From Inia geoffrensis (lineage: Eukaryota; Chordata; Mammalia; Artiodactyla; Iniidae): DNA of 64,000 nucleotides. Positions within the stretch are counted from its first letter, which is position 1. Every line of letters starts with the position of its first letter. The notes below the pieces were generated by a model that was not told the DNA's origin, searched no databases, and was given only the letters and a program-made list of their open reading frames with translations. Shown here one piece after another: positions 22,890-33,845 of the stretch. Position numbers and translations under genes: made by a program. The stretch spans positions 157,051,494-157,115,493 of the forward strand of contig CM070899.1 of NCBI GenBank assembly GCA_036417435.1, written 5' to 3'.

Positions 22890-23305
22890 GTGCATTCAAA
22901 GACAAACAATAACAAGTGTTGGCAAGGATGTGGCATAATTGGAATTCTCATACACTGCTGGTGGAAGTGGAAAATAGTGCAGATGGCAACAGTATGGCAG
23001 TTCCTCAAATGGCTAAACATGGATTTAGCTATGACCCAGCGATTCCACTCCTAGGTGTAGTCCCAAAAGAAATGGACACGTGTTCACACAAGAACTTGTA
23101 CACAGATGCTCAGAGAAGCATCATTCACCATAGCCCAAAGGTAGAAACAACCCAAATGTCTGTCAATTGATGAATGGATTAAAAAAAAGTGGTACATACA
23201 TAAAATTATTATTATTCAGCCATAAAAAGGAATGAAGAACTGATACATGTTAGAACATGGATGAACCTTGAATACATTTTGTTAAGTGTAACAAGCTAAA
23301 CACAG

Positions 23306-23685
23306 AAGGCCATATATATATATATTTTTAAATTAATTAATTAATTAATTTTTGGCTGCTTTGGGTCTTCGTTGCTGCGCGTGGACTTTCTCTAGTTGCA
23401 GCGAGCAGGGGCTGCTCTTCATTGCGGTGTGCGGGCTTCTCATTGCGGTGGCTTCTCTTGTTGCAGAGCATAGGCTCTAGGTGCACGGCCTTCAGTAGTC
23501 GTGGCATGTGGGCTTCAGTAGTTGTGCCTCGTGGGCTCTAGAGCGTCTCAGTAGTTGTGGTGCATGGGCTTAGTTGCTCCACGGCATGTGGGATCTTCCT
23601 GGACCAGGGCCTGAACCTGTGTCCTCTGCATTGGCAGGCGGATTCTTAACCGCTGTGCCACAAGGGAAGCCCCACAAAAGGCCAT
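23306..23685 (-). mobile_element. CHR-type SINE in L1
   Basis: A long form from (AATT)n and TTTTTGGCTGCTTTGGGTC to CCACAAGGGAAGCCCC on the minus strand. AAGGCCAT is repeated at both borders (23,306-23,313 and 23,678-23,685). Confidence 0.9.
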
Positions 23686-23799
23686 GTATTGTAGGGTTCC
23701 ATTTAGATGAAATATTCAGAACAGGCAAATCTACAGACACAGAAAGTAGATTCGTGGTTGCTTAGGGCCGGGGGCCTTGGGGGAACAGCAGGGTGAGAG

Positions 23800-24059
23800 C
23801 TAAAGGGTGTGTTTTTTTGTTGTTGTTGTTATTTTGTTTTGTTTTGTTTTTGCGGTACACGGGCCTCTCACTGCTGTGGCCTCTCCCATTGAGAAGCACA
23901 GGCTTCGGACGCACAGGCTCAGCGGCCATGGCTCACGGGCCCAGCCGCTCTGCTGCATGTAGGACCTTCCCGGACCGGGGCACGAACCCGTGTCCGCTGC
24001 ATCAGCAGGCGGACTCTCAGCCACTGCGCCACCAGGGAAGCCCTAAAGGGTGTGTTTTT
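23800..24059 (-). mobile_element. Cetacean-type CHR SINE in L1
   Basis: T/G-rich tail, then TTTGCGGTACACGGGCCTCTC to CACCAGGGAAGCCCT. The duplication CTAAAGGGTGTGTTTTT is present on both sides. Confidence 0.93.
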
Positions 24060-24197
24060 GAGGTGATGAAAATGTTCTAACCTTGGAGTGATGTTTACAC
24101 ATGTCTGGGAATATACTAAAATCCAGTGAATTGTGTACATCAAATGGGTGAATTGTATGATATATGGATTATATCTCAATAAAGTTGTTATAGGAAA

Positions 24198-24986
24198 AAA
24201 GTACACCCAGAGAAATCTTGCTTCCACTCCTGTCCCCTTTGCCAATATCCCCCAAGCCTTCATTTTGCAAAAATAATGATATATATAATTTTTTTAATGT
24301 CTTCTGCCTTACACAAGTGGTAGTTTCTTATAGGTACTATTTGGCACTTTACCTTTTTTTCTTTTTTAACTTAGTGCCCCCTAATGCTGGCTGTTTCCAT
24401 CTCTGTCCTGCTTTTTGATGGGTGCACAATACTCCCTGGTTGGGGTGAACACCCGTGACTGCCCGTTGCTTGATTCCCTGGGGGAGGCTCTGGGATCTAG
24501 GGTGCGCCCTCCCCAGCAGCAGCTGGTGGCTGACTGTCCACAGACGCCTCCATCTTCTCATCTGTAAACTGGCTGTTGCGGGAATCAAGCTCATCAGCAC
24601 AGGTCAGGGATGTAGAACAGTGTCTGGGACATAACGAACATGATTTGAGCGGGAACACTCATTAGCATGACCCTCGCCTTCAAGGCCAAAGCAGCCGGCT
24701 AGAAGGCTCTGCCTGCCGCTGGGCACACGGCCTTCTCTTTGCTTTTTGAGGGCAGAGGCAGCTTCACCCCAGAGCACAGTCGGGTGGAGCCCAGTAAAGG
24801 GTGGGGGAGGCTGGTGAGGGGAGGGGCAGGCTGGTGAGGGGAGGGGCAGGCGGGGCCCTCGGAGGGAGGAGCTGAGGATGCTGGGAAGGGGAGTTGTCCC
24901 AACGGCCTAGGGCCTAGGAGGTGGGTGCATCCTACACCAGGGGGGATGCGGGGAGGGGCTGAGAGCGAAGAGGTGGGTGCTCTCTT
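24198..24986. other. Intergenic with MIR relic and 20-bp tandem repeat
   Basis: 24,545-24,650 is a MIR relic (TTCTCATCTGTAAACTGG, then AACAGTGTCTGGGACATAA). Two exact 20-bp units starting CTGGTGAGGGG lie at 24,811-24,830 and 24,831-24,850, in a strongly G-rich strand. No gene seen. Confidence 0.7.
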
Positions 24987-25281
24987 TTTTAAAAAAATTA
25001 ATTAATTAATTTATTTTTGGCTGCGTTGGGTCTTCATGGCTGCATGTGGGCTTCCTCTAGTTGCGGCGAGCGGGGGCTACTCTTTGTTGCGGTGTGCAGG
25101 TTTCTCATTGCGGTGGCTTCTCTTGTTGCAGAGCACGGGCTCTAGGTGCGCGGGCTCAGTAGTTGTGGCGCACGGGCTTAGTTTCTCCGAGGCATGTGCG
25201 ATCTTCCTGGACCAGGGCTCGAACCCGTGTCCCCTGCATTGGCAGGCGGATTCTTAACCCCTGTGCCACCAGGGAAGTCCC
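24987..25281 (-). mobile_element. CHR-type SINE
   Basis: From TTTTAAAAAAATTAATTAAT and GGCTGCGTTGGGTCTTCATG to CACCAGGGAAGTCCCC, minus strand. The flanks share CTCTCTTT-type sequence, a probable imperfect target duplication. Confidence 0.9.
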
Positions 25282-26344
25282 CTGGGCCCTCTCTTTAGAC
25301 AGGTTCAGGGAAGGCCAGTCTCTTGAGCATTGAGTGGAGGCTTGCACAGCGTGAGGTCAGAAAGTGTGAAGGCCCCTGCAGGCCCACTTGCTGTGTCGCC
25401 AGAAACTGCAGGGGGTGCCCAGGCAGAGCCCTGGGAGCGAGGCAGGTGCCAGGTCAGGCGGGGTCCAGCGCTGCCGTGAGTGGGAAGGGGGCCATCTGCA
25501 GGTTCTCATCGGAAAAGGACCTGTCCCTCTGCCTCTGGATGTGCGAGACTCCCCGGTCTATATGTGGCCTGTCAATGACTCTTGGCCCAGGCCCCACCTG
25601 ACCCATGTCTGGGGCCCGTGCAGAGCCCGTACTGTTGAAATGACCAGACTCTTCTTTGAATTTCCAAAACATCACCTGTCCAAGCCACTCTGCTTTGTGG
25701 CCCATGTATGGGTCCTCCCCAAGATATCCCTGGGGGTCCTCTGGACACTATGGCCCCAGGGGGCTCCAGAATGGAGGAAGGCCCCTCACCGGATGAAGCA
25801 GAGCATCAACGGCCCCAAAGGACAGGCATGAGGGGGTGGAAGAGATAGTGCGTCTGGGACACCCTGCAGGCCTCGGCGGGGAGCTGGGCACCACTTGAGC
25901 TGGTGGAGCCCAGGGGATTGTGGTCCAGGGAAGCCAGGACCAGGGAAGCCTGGGCGATTCTGGTTACAAAGAGCTGGTGGGGTCGGGGGGCGGGGGAGAG
26001 GGCTGGGGCCTCGGTCAGGACCCACGGACTGCCAGTCACGTGGCCTGCTGAGCCTCAGAACCACCCCCTCTCCCGCCCCCGGAAGCGAGAAGGATGGTCT
26101 CCTTCCTTCTCTCGGGGATCCTCTTCAGCATTAGATGAGCTCCTGTGAGTAAAAAGCACCTTGAAATTACAAAGTGCAAAGAACAATGCAAGAGAGGGTT
26201 ACCGTCATTATTACCCAAGACTATGGCATCGTTTTTCTATCATATAATTAGTGTGTGCGCGTGTGTGTGGTGTGTTCTGGAGTGGTTTCAACATAGCCGC
26301 AGAGCCAGAAGGCTGAGAGACATTGAGGGGGGTTAGAAATACAA
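25282..26344. other. Intergenic; no gene seen
   Basis: GC-rich DNA. Two overlapping repeats of CCAGGGAAGCCNGG occur near 25,925-25,955. A short GTGTGTGCGCGTGTGTGTGG tract lies at about 26,252. Confidence 0.5.
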
Positions 26345-26680
26345 GATGCGGGATCAGCCGCGGGTAGTCCTAGTCCGGAGGGGTTGGGGGCGGGAGGACC
26401 AGGCCGCCCGCCCCGTCCAGGAAGTGGGCGGGGCGAGGGAGGCCAGTGGCTGGGCGCTCCGGGGTGGGAGGGGACACCGGGCGCGGGCGGGGTTGCGGTG
26501 GGCGGTGGAGGCGCAGCGCGGAGGGTGTCTCCGCGGGAGCTCCGCGGAGCTGCGAGGGCAGAGCCTCGGGAGCTTGCCGCGGAGACCGGCGGTCCGGCTC
26601 GCAGGGAGCGCCCTGCTGTCACCGGTGCCGACTGTTCCACACCCGCGCGTCCACGCGGGAATCCCGAGCCTTCCTGGTTT
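26345..26680. promoter_or_regulatory. CpG island downstream of KLF13; candidate orphan promoter or enhancer
   Basis: I counted about 42 CpG dinucleotides in roughly 330 bp, a density found in unmethylated CpG islands and not explained by any repeat. GC boxes of GGGCGGGG type are present (near 26,427). It lies about 6.8 kb beyond the KLF13 3' end. No protein-coding exon is recognisable inside. The minus-strand frame across it (26,248-27,081, 277 codons) is Gly/Pro/Arg-rich as expected from GC-rich DNA. On the plus strand a donor-like CCG|GTAAGG occurs at 26,997-26,998. On the minus strand a donor-like CAG|GTGGGG occurs near 26,957-26,963. The first exon of an unannotated transcript is possible but not shown. 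Confidence 0.6.
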
Positions 26681-27090
26681 CTCCAGAAAACCCCTCTGGG
26701 AGCAGATCGTGAATTCCAGGAACTTCCTGAAGGCTTGGGAAGCGAGAGAGGCCCCCCCCCGCCCCTCCCTCCCAGCCCTTTTCTCACTCCGTCCCTGCCT
26801 CTAGGAGCCCCTGCCGGCCTGGACAGGGCAGTGACCCACGGCCCCCCTCCGCACCGCCCCCCATAGAGTTCCTCCACAGCCCCACCCCATTGTCCCATCT
26901 CCCAGCCCCAGAGCCCCTCCACCCCCTTCACAGCCGCCGCAACCCCCAAAGCCCCCACCTGGTAGAGAAGGCTCATCGTGCCTGTTTCAGCAGCCCGGTA
27001 AGGGTCCGGGCAGGTGCTTCTGGCTGAGGGGCCGTGGGCACTGCCTGGGGACAGGGATGCCAGGAGAGGCTGGAAGACCACCCAGTGTGG
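26681..27090. other. GC-rich flank of the CpG island
   Basis: C-rich sequence with few CpGs, followed by a pyrimidine-AG (TGCCTGTTTCAG, near 26,990) and a donor-like GGTAAGGG. No exon can be supported. Confidence 0.4.
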
Positions 27091-28620
27091 CCGGGGTCTC
27101 AGAGGAGCATGAGATTTGAGTCAAGAAGGCTGTTCCAGCTCAGGGAGCAGATCAGGAGGAAACGGAAGATAAATCCAAGGACAATGCAGGACAGAAAAAG
27201 TGTAAGGAGACGTCAGGGGTACAGACGGTTGCTTCAGTAAGTCTACCTTCAACTAGTATGAAACAAAAAAGGAGAGAACATGGAGGGAGGAAAATTAGCA
27301 ATAAAATAAAAGAAGAAAACATTTCCAGTCCTAAAGAGTCTTCAGACGGAATGGTCTACGGAATGCAGGATGAAGGAAAAATGACCTGCCCTTAGAAATA
27401 TCTGCATGAAAGTCTGGGACAACAGTGTAAGAAAAGGTTGAAAGATTCCAAAGAGGGTATAAGCAAAATGTTCGCTGCAAAGGAGTGAGAATCACACTGG
27501 CACCAGACTTCCTGTGGGTAGCAATGGGTGTTATGAACACAGTAATTTTGAACCCAGTTTTCCACACAGGCAGACCTCGGAGAGACTGAGGGTTCAGACT
27601 AGACCACCGCAGTAAAGCAAATACTGCAATAAAGTGAGTCACACAAATTTTGGGGCCTCCCAATGTATATAAAACTTACATTTATACTGTAGTCTATTAA
27701 GTGTGTGATAGCATTGTCTTAGTTAAAAATACTTTATTGCTAAAAAAATGCTGTCTTCTGGCAACACAGTGTTGCCACAGACCTTCAACTTGTAAAAGAC
27801 AAAATATCTTCGAGGTGCAATAAAGCGAGGTCTGCCTGTACTTGGCCAAATTATCAGTCACGTATGGGACAGAATGAAGATACTTTCACACCTTCAAGGA
27901 TTCAACAAAACACACACCTCCCATGCATCCTTTCGTTACTTGAGGATGTTTTTCAGCAAAATGAGAAAGAAACCTAAGAGAAAAACATGTTATTTGGACT
28001 CTAGAATGACCCTCCTGGGGGGCGGTAAGGGGAGTCCCAGGGTTGACAGCTCTGCAGGCGGGAGCAGGGAGAGGGCTGGGGAGAAGCTTTGGGAACAAAG
28101 AAATTGAGGCTCTGTGAGAGGCACCTGATTAGTTTACTAACAAGAAGGAAGAAAGGTATTTAAAAGCTACAGGGAAAAACATGTATACTACAAATGAAGC
28201 TTCAAATGTAAGACAAACTAAAATGAGATAGGATTTTAAGCTACTGAGGGAGCATGTTCACCCAACTGGCCCTGGATGCTAAAAATATCTTCCTGGAGTG
28301 GTCCGAAGTGAGGGTGACTGTAGGTTCACAGAGAAGACTTAGCCTTCATATCAGGAAGTCCATTAATCACAAAACCCAAGGACGGATAAGCATTCCACTG
28401 AGGCTTCGGGGAAAAACCAACAAGATATTTAAAAACAGAAATGATAAAAAAAAAAGGACAAGCCCTGGAGTGGTGGAACTTTGGGGGGGAAGGTCAGGGG
28501 TGGGAGGGGGAGGAAAGAGACATTTTATCACTGCGTTTTGGGGGGAATTATTTGGTTGTTTAACCTTGTTCATACGTATTACTTTGATTAAAATTCGTAA
28601 ATGTTAAACATGAAACCAGT
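27091..28620. repeat. Old A-rich interspersed repeat, family unassigned, split by Tigger1-like element
   Basis: A-rich plus strand with the look of a decayed retroelement (CACACACCTCCCATGCATCC, AGAAAGAAACCTAAGAGAAAA). All frames are broken. I cannot name the family. Confidence 0.4.
27567..27838 (-). mobile_element. Tigger1-like mariner DNA transposon, internally deleted
   Basis: The 272-bp element has perfect 13-bp terminal inverted repeats CAGGCAGACCTCG. Internal blocks (ACACTTAATAGACTACAGTA in reverse complement, TTGCTAAAAAAATGCT, CAACACAGTGTTGCC) are those of Tigger1 ends. TA follows the 3' end as expected for a TA target; on the other side it has mutated to CA. The transposase gene is gone. 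Confidence 0.88.
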
Positions 28621-29939
28621 GATCAGATTACTTCCAAAGTCCACAAAGTTCATGACTGGACAACCCATATAGTATACACAGTTTGCTGTTTTACTTTGTA
28701 AAGTATTTTCATTGGCACTTTCTCAATTAGTTTTACAACCTGTGTATACAGAGCATGCATCCTTTACCCTATTGTATACAAGAAGGGGAAAAAAAACCAG
28801 TTTCAAATATTTACCTAAGGGCACAGTGCCAGCGGGGGCAGGGTGGGTGGGTGGCTGAAGAATAACAATAATTATAACAGTTCCCCACCCCTACCCCCCA
28901 AGTGGATGCTTCCGGGTACCAGAGCAGGTAACTGGGGCCCCTCCCTGCACTCAGGGCCACACCCCTCTGTAGTCTCAGATCAATGAATCTTTCTCTTGTT
29001 TCAGAGGCTTCCCAGCAAAGAGCTCAGCCCCCTCCTCCCCTCCGGCCAGAGCAGTTCTATTTTTATTTCTGGTCATTGCATATGGCTTATGTCCCAGCCG
29101 GTGACTGTGCTCTGGGTGCCAGGCTCCTTGGCAGCTGCCCTAATTCGGGAGCAGAGATCTACCCAGTGCAGGGACAGCCTGCAGGCCTGCCTGGAGGAGC
29201 CCAGATGATTCACGCCAGCCCCATCCTTGGACGATGTAAAATTGTCCAGCGTTTCACACTAGAAGCAAATATGGAGAAAGAGACAACCCCAGAGGTCCCA
29301 CTACCTAGTTCTAATCCTAAGTAAATGCTATGTTGAAGGTACTGGTGAAAGCCTCTTGGGCGTTTCTGAGCCACCCCACCCTGTCCTCCCTGCATCCTCT
29401 GTACTCCTGGCCAGTGGGTACTGATGCTCGAGGAACAGGGTCATTGCTCCACGTGTTTCCCGGCTCTACAAGCATGATGCTATGGAAGCCTTCCTGTTTG
29501 CAGCTTGCTTTCTTTGTGCAGCACTGTTTTTGGATATCGTAAGGTTAATGCCCTCAGTTTTGCATGGCGCCATTGCACGGATGTGCAGGCAGCCACTGGG
29601 CATGTCCCTTCTCACGTGGGCGCACATGGGGGCCTTTGGGCGTGTCCGGGTTTTGCTCTCCCCGAAGGCACTGCCATGAATTCTGGTGGACACCTCCTGT
29701 GGGTGGGGATGGGATGCTCCCCAGCTTAGCTTGGGCAAGATTTTAGCCTCACACAAGTGCTATTGTGATTTTAATTCCAAACATTATACCTGAGTTTTGA
29801 AAATTCAGAGAATTAACCAAAATAAGTAAGCAAAAATAATCTATTTTTCACTACCTAAAGATAAAAACTGCTTGACTTTTATGTCTTTTACCAGTATTTT
29901 TTCTGTGCATATAAATAGGTAATCATAATTATATAGCTG
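28621..29939. other. Intergenic; no gene seen
   Basis: Mixed sequence; AT-rich at 28,620-28,800 and again from 29,760. GC-richer in the middle. Short frames only. Confidence 0.5.
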
Positions 29940-30308
29940 TAGAGAACATTTTTTTTAAGGTTTTTTTTAAAAAAAAATTAATTAATTAATTAATTTATTT
30001 TTGGCTGCATTGGGTCTTTGTTGCTGCGCGCGGGCTTTCTCTAGTTGCGGCGAGCGGGGGCTCGTTGCGGTGTGTGGGCTTCTTATTGCGGTGGCTTCTC
30101 TTGTTGTGGAGCACGGGCTCTAGGCGCCTAGGCTTCAGGAGTTGTGGCTTCTGGGCTCTAGAGCGCAGGCTCAGTAGTTGTGGTGTACGGGCTTAGTTGC
30201 TCCACGGCATGTGGGATCTTCCCGGACCGGGGCTCGGACCCGTGTCCCCTGCATTGGCAGGTGGATTCTTAACCACTGTGCCACAGGGAAGCCCTAGAGA
30301 ACATTTTT
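29940..30308 (-). mobile_element. CHR-type SINE with target-site duplication
   Basis: The minus-strand SINE has a (TTAA)n tail and its tRNA end at CCACAGGGAAGCCC. A perfect 14-bp duplication TAGAGAACATTTTT is at 29,940-29,953 and 30,295-30,308. Confidence 0.93.
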
Positions 30309-30324
30309 AAAAAATAAAATGTGT

Positions 30325-30440
30325 GGAATTCCCTGGCAGTCCAGTGGTTAGGACTCTGTGCTTTCACTGCCGAGGGCCCCCGTTCAATCCATGGTTGGGG
30401 AATTAAGATTCCACAAGCCGAGTGATGCAGCCAAAAAAAA
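30325..30440 (+). mobile_element. Short CHR-type SINE
   Basis: The sense strand reads GGAATTCCCTGGCAGTCCAG, GGTTAGGACTC and GTTCAATCCATGG, ending GATGCAGCC plus an A-run. It lies 17 bases after the previous SINE's target duplication. Confidence 0.88.
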
Positions 30441-33400
30441 CCGTCGTTTTATTTTGCATGTTGTTTTATAACCTGCCTTTTCACTTAATAATATAGTGAA
30501 TATTGGGCATATTGGACATCACATAGCTCATTTAACTAACCCCCTATTCCTATTGATACTATTTTAAACATTTTGGTAATTTTAACAGATAACTTTAACT
30601 TTTTTATTATTTATTATTATTCATTTTTATTTATTATTTAATTTTTATTGTTATTTATTATTATTTAATATTTGCTGCATTCATAAGAATATATGTAATG
30701 GAAGTGTGAGTTTCGACCCCTCCTACCCCAGCGAGGGCTCATCATGGCCGACGCTTGCTGTGTGTGCCTCCCCAGCCCGTGTACCCCACCGCCGAGAATT
30801 TGGGGGGTGCACTTCCACTGCAGTCAAAGGCCACACACTAGCAGCTTTGTTCCCAGAGTGTACGGTTCACATAAGAAATTCCCCAGACTGGCTGGGAGAG
30901 AGCTGCGGAGCCCTGGATGAGCCACCCTCCAGGCTGGGTCCACACAGTTAACACTCCAGAATGTGCTTATGGTTAGAAAGAGCAGGACAAGCGAGGGGAA
31001 TAGCTTCCGCTCATCAGGGCCCGAGCTCAGTACCTATCTTGCCAAAGGAGTAATGGATCACTAAGCAGTAGCCCTTGTGTCACTTGTGCATGTGTTGACA
31101 ACTCTTCCTAGGAGGTCCAAGGGGAAGCCTGTTGATTATGCAAATCATATTGGTATTTATTGTTGGTACTCACCCAGGACTCCTGTGGAATTCACAAATA
31201 ACTCGTTGCCCCACTGTTGATGCTGGGAATGGAAGACACTGTGATGGGGGCAGGGGCTACAGGCTAAGCCCAGAGCACCGCTTCTCTGGGCCTCTCTCCC
31301 GTGAATGAGGGTGACCACGATGTGAAACTAACAAGGGCCCTGTGCTTCCGGCACCGCCTCCATCAACACCTGCCGGTCCTGGGGCCGCTGCTGCAGGTTG
31401 TCTGTTCCACGAGGCTGCCGCTGGGTGCTGTCACTGGGTCAAGATGCTTTCCACTTGGAAAGCCTTCGGAGTGGTGCTAATGGCTGAAAGTTTATCATAG
31501 ATAGAGGGGGCCTGACTGGGGGCACTGAGCCACCCATGTCCCCAGAATAAGTTACACAGCCTAACCTGTTACTCAAGGCCCTCTGCCGTGAGCCCAGCTC
31601 ACTGAAGGCCAGCCCACACTCCAACAGGACTGCCAAGGCCATGGGGAGATAGTTTCGGATTTCCCCCTGAAAAATACTGCAGCCCTCCCTTTGCCTCCTA
31701 ATCAGGCTCCCCTGCAGAATGCAGATCCTTGCCCCCCCCCACCCCCCCCCGCCCCGTTCCCACCCGCCGCCCCGTCCCCGCCCCCCGCAGTGGGGCGCTC
31801 ACGCGGGCCACTGCCATGCAATGGGAAATGCTCAGTCAGCCTCTGCCCTCTGGGAGGACACGCCCTGCACCAGATGCCACCCCACTACCTGTACAAAGGC
31901 AGCTCTCTGGCCATCCCCATCACGGGAGACCTGTAGCAGGCCAGGCTGGCCCGGCGGGGTCTCTCCCTTATTCGGTGATAGGGGTCTGTCCCAGCCGGGA
32001 GCCTCACATGCCCACTGTCAGCTCTGGTCAGGGACTTGCTGTCATCCTGCTGGCCTGCTGGCTGTTTTGAATTCTGTTAACCAATACATCGCCTAGTGCC
32101 CCCCACGCCCTCAGCGCTGCACCTGACTGCCTTCAGTTTGACCTTTTAACATGACACCTGGTCACTGCCCAGGGCTGAGGTCCTGTCCCCACAGACCCTC
32201 CCCCACACTGCTTACGTGCTCTGTTTGTGGACACGCACGAGTAAATCTGCTTTTCAAGCACCGGGAAAACCTATTGTTTATCTTCTTCCTTCTACACCAC
32301 CGGGGGCCTCTCTGGGTCTCTACGGATCCCAGGTTCCTGAAATGGAGGCTTCCTGAACGCCAGGCACCACCCCCATCTTTTGGAAAGGAACCCCAGCAGA
32401 GCCCTCGACCTCTTTCAAACCTTTGCCGTGACATCAGGACGGATGGCTGTTTTTTCCCATCAATGTTTTTGAAGCTTTTGGGCTCTCAGCACACAATTAT
32501 TTATGGAAGCGACTCCATCTCGCGTGCTGCTGTCCGGGGAGTTCTGAGCAGCCAGGAACCGGCTCCAAGAAGGCGCAATCACGGCCGTCCTGGGAACACG
32601 CTCCCACCAAGACCGGGCTGGCTCCACACGTCTCGGCACCAGAAAGACTTTTGTTTGAAAACGTGTGCTTGTTTCCCTGGCAGTTCAGTGTGTGCCGGGG
32701 GCCATTCCCTTCCCACCCCTCCTCCTTGTCTGTAACGCAGAAAACAAGCTCTCATCAGGAAACGCCTGCCAGTGTGGATGGAGCTTTAGGAAAAAGCATC
32801 TTTCGTCCACTGCAAGGCCTTCCGTTGTTGCTATTTTACGTTTCTTCATGGTTTTCACGTAGCCTATGTATGAAGAGGTGATAAGAATCACAGTCCTGGG
32901 TCTGTGCCTGGTAGAGCTGCGACCGTGGGGCGGAAGCACAGCCGTGGTCCAGGCCTTCTCCCTGCCCTGCCCGTCTCAGACAGGCCCTGCTTTGGAGAGC
33001 GGCTGGGGCAGTTCATGACCATGGGAGATTTAAGTGGGCTCTGGCATCAACAGATGCTGTCCCTCCCCCCAGATCCCGGGGACCCCTGGCCCTGTCTCCA
33101 CAGTGCCAGGCTGGCCCCCCGTGGCAGAGCAGTTCGGGGTCAGTCTCCAAGGCTGACCTGGGGGACCTAGGTGGGCTGCATCTAGGGCATTTTCTGGACA
33201 AGCGCTATGCCCTGCATGGGGACCTGCCTTTCTTTTCAGCGCTCCTGGGGATTGAGGCTGATGAGCTTTCTGTGGGGTGGGAGGGGGAATGTGATGATCC
33301 GAGGGCCCCGGGGTAGAGCCAGAACAGCACTCACCCCTGCAAAGCCTTCTCCCTCTCCCCGTGTTAAGGCCTGCCAGTTCCAGGCTAGTGTGCGCCCCTC

Positions 33401-33490
33401 AGCCAACTACATCCAACTGCTTGAGCTGGGTCATTTCAGTTCCCTCCCCTCCCAGAGCCTCTCCAAGGCATGACCATCAAAGGACCAGCT
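30441..33490. other. Intergenic flank directly beyond the KLF13 3' end
   Basis: 30,480-30,690 is AT-rich with (TTATT)n. From 30,700 on it is single-copy-looking, including a C-run block at 31,733-31,790. No SINE, L1 or LTR recognised and no exon supported. The 194-codon plus frame at 32,151-32,735 has no domain. Confidence 0.5.
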
Positions 33491-33513
33491 CTGGCAAATA
33501 ATGAATCATAAAT

Positions 33514-33519
33514 TTTATT
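33514..33519 (-). terminator. KLF13: Distal poly(A) signal AATAAA of KLF13
   Basis: The plus strand reads TTTATT, which is AATAAA in the KLF13 direction. It sits in an A/T-rich stretch typical of an mRNA end. A T/G-rich segment (TGGTCCTTTGATGGT) lies about 30 bases downstream and would serve as the downstream element. Cleavage would fall near 33,490-33,500. Confidence 0.7.
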
Positions 33520-33579
33520 TCAAAATGTAAACGTCACTAAACATGCATACACGTTAAAACAATAAAATTTACAATTTAA

Positions 33580-33597
33580 TTTTTTTTTTTTTTTTTT
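33580..33597 (-). other. Genome-encoded A tract near the KLF13 3' end
   Basis: A run of 18 T on the plus strand gives an A tract in the KLF13 transcript, about 60-80 bases before the distal AATAAA. It is a likely oligo-dT internal-priming spot, so 3' reads ending here should not be taken as a separate poly(A) site. Confidence 0.75.
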
Positions 33598-33787
33598 GCA
33601 TAGGACATCATTACAATATAGAATCTATGCCTTACAAAATACATACAAAGTTTTATCCGAGCAAGCCAAGGCCAGATTGGGAACTGTACAACTGTAATAC
33701 TTCACTGTAGTGATCCAGGAAAGACGAAACATGGCCTTCGGAAGCATGGTGTGGTGCTGGTTAAAAAAAACAACAAAGAAAGTTCCT

Positions 33788-33845
33788 ATGGAAAAGGAAA
33801 ACGTGTGCTCGATGGAAAAGGAAAACGTGTGCTCGATGGAAATGG
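33788..33845. repeat. 24-bp tandem duplication in KLF13 3' UTR
   Basis: Two identical 24-bp units (33,788-33,811 and 33,812-33,835), each beginning ATGGAAAAGG and ending GTGCTCG, are followed by a partial third copy (ATGGAAATGG). Confidence 0.95.

Larger units (their letters stand above)
22890..24197 (+). mobile_element. L1 3' end, plus strand, split by two SINEs
   Basis: The L1 3' region reads ACAAGTGTTGGCAAGGATGT, CTATGACCCAGCGATTCCAC, CAGCCATAAAAAGGAATGAA and on through ATCTCAATAAAGTTGTTATA to an A-rich end. Two SINEs interrupt it at 23,314-23,675 and 23,818-24,042. Confidence 0.88.

Noticed and set aside
26248..27081. 277-codon minus-strand open frame over the CpG island
   Set aside because: Low stop frequency is expected in such GC-rich DNA. 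The product is low complexity (Gly, Pro, Arg, Ser) and no family is recognised. The island is reported instead.
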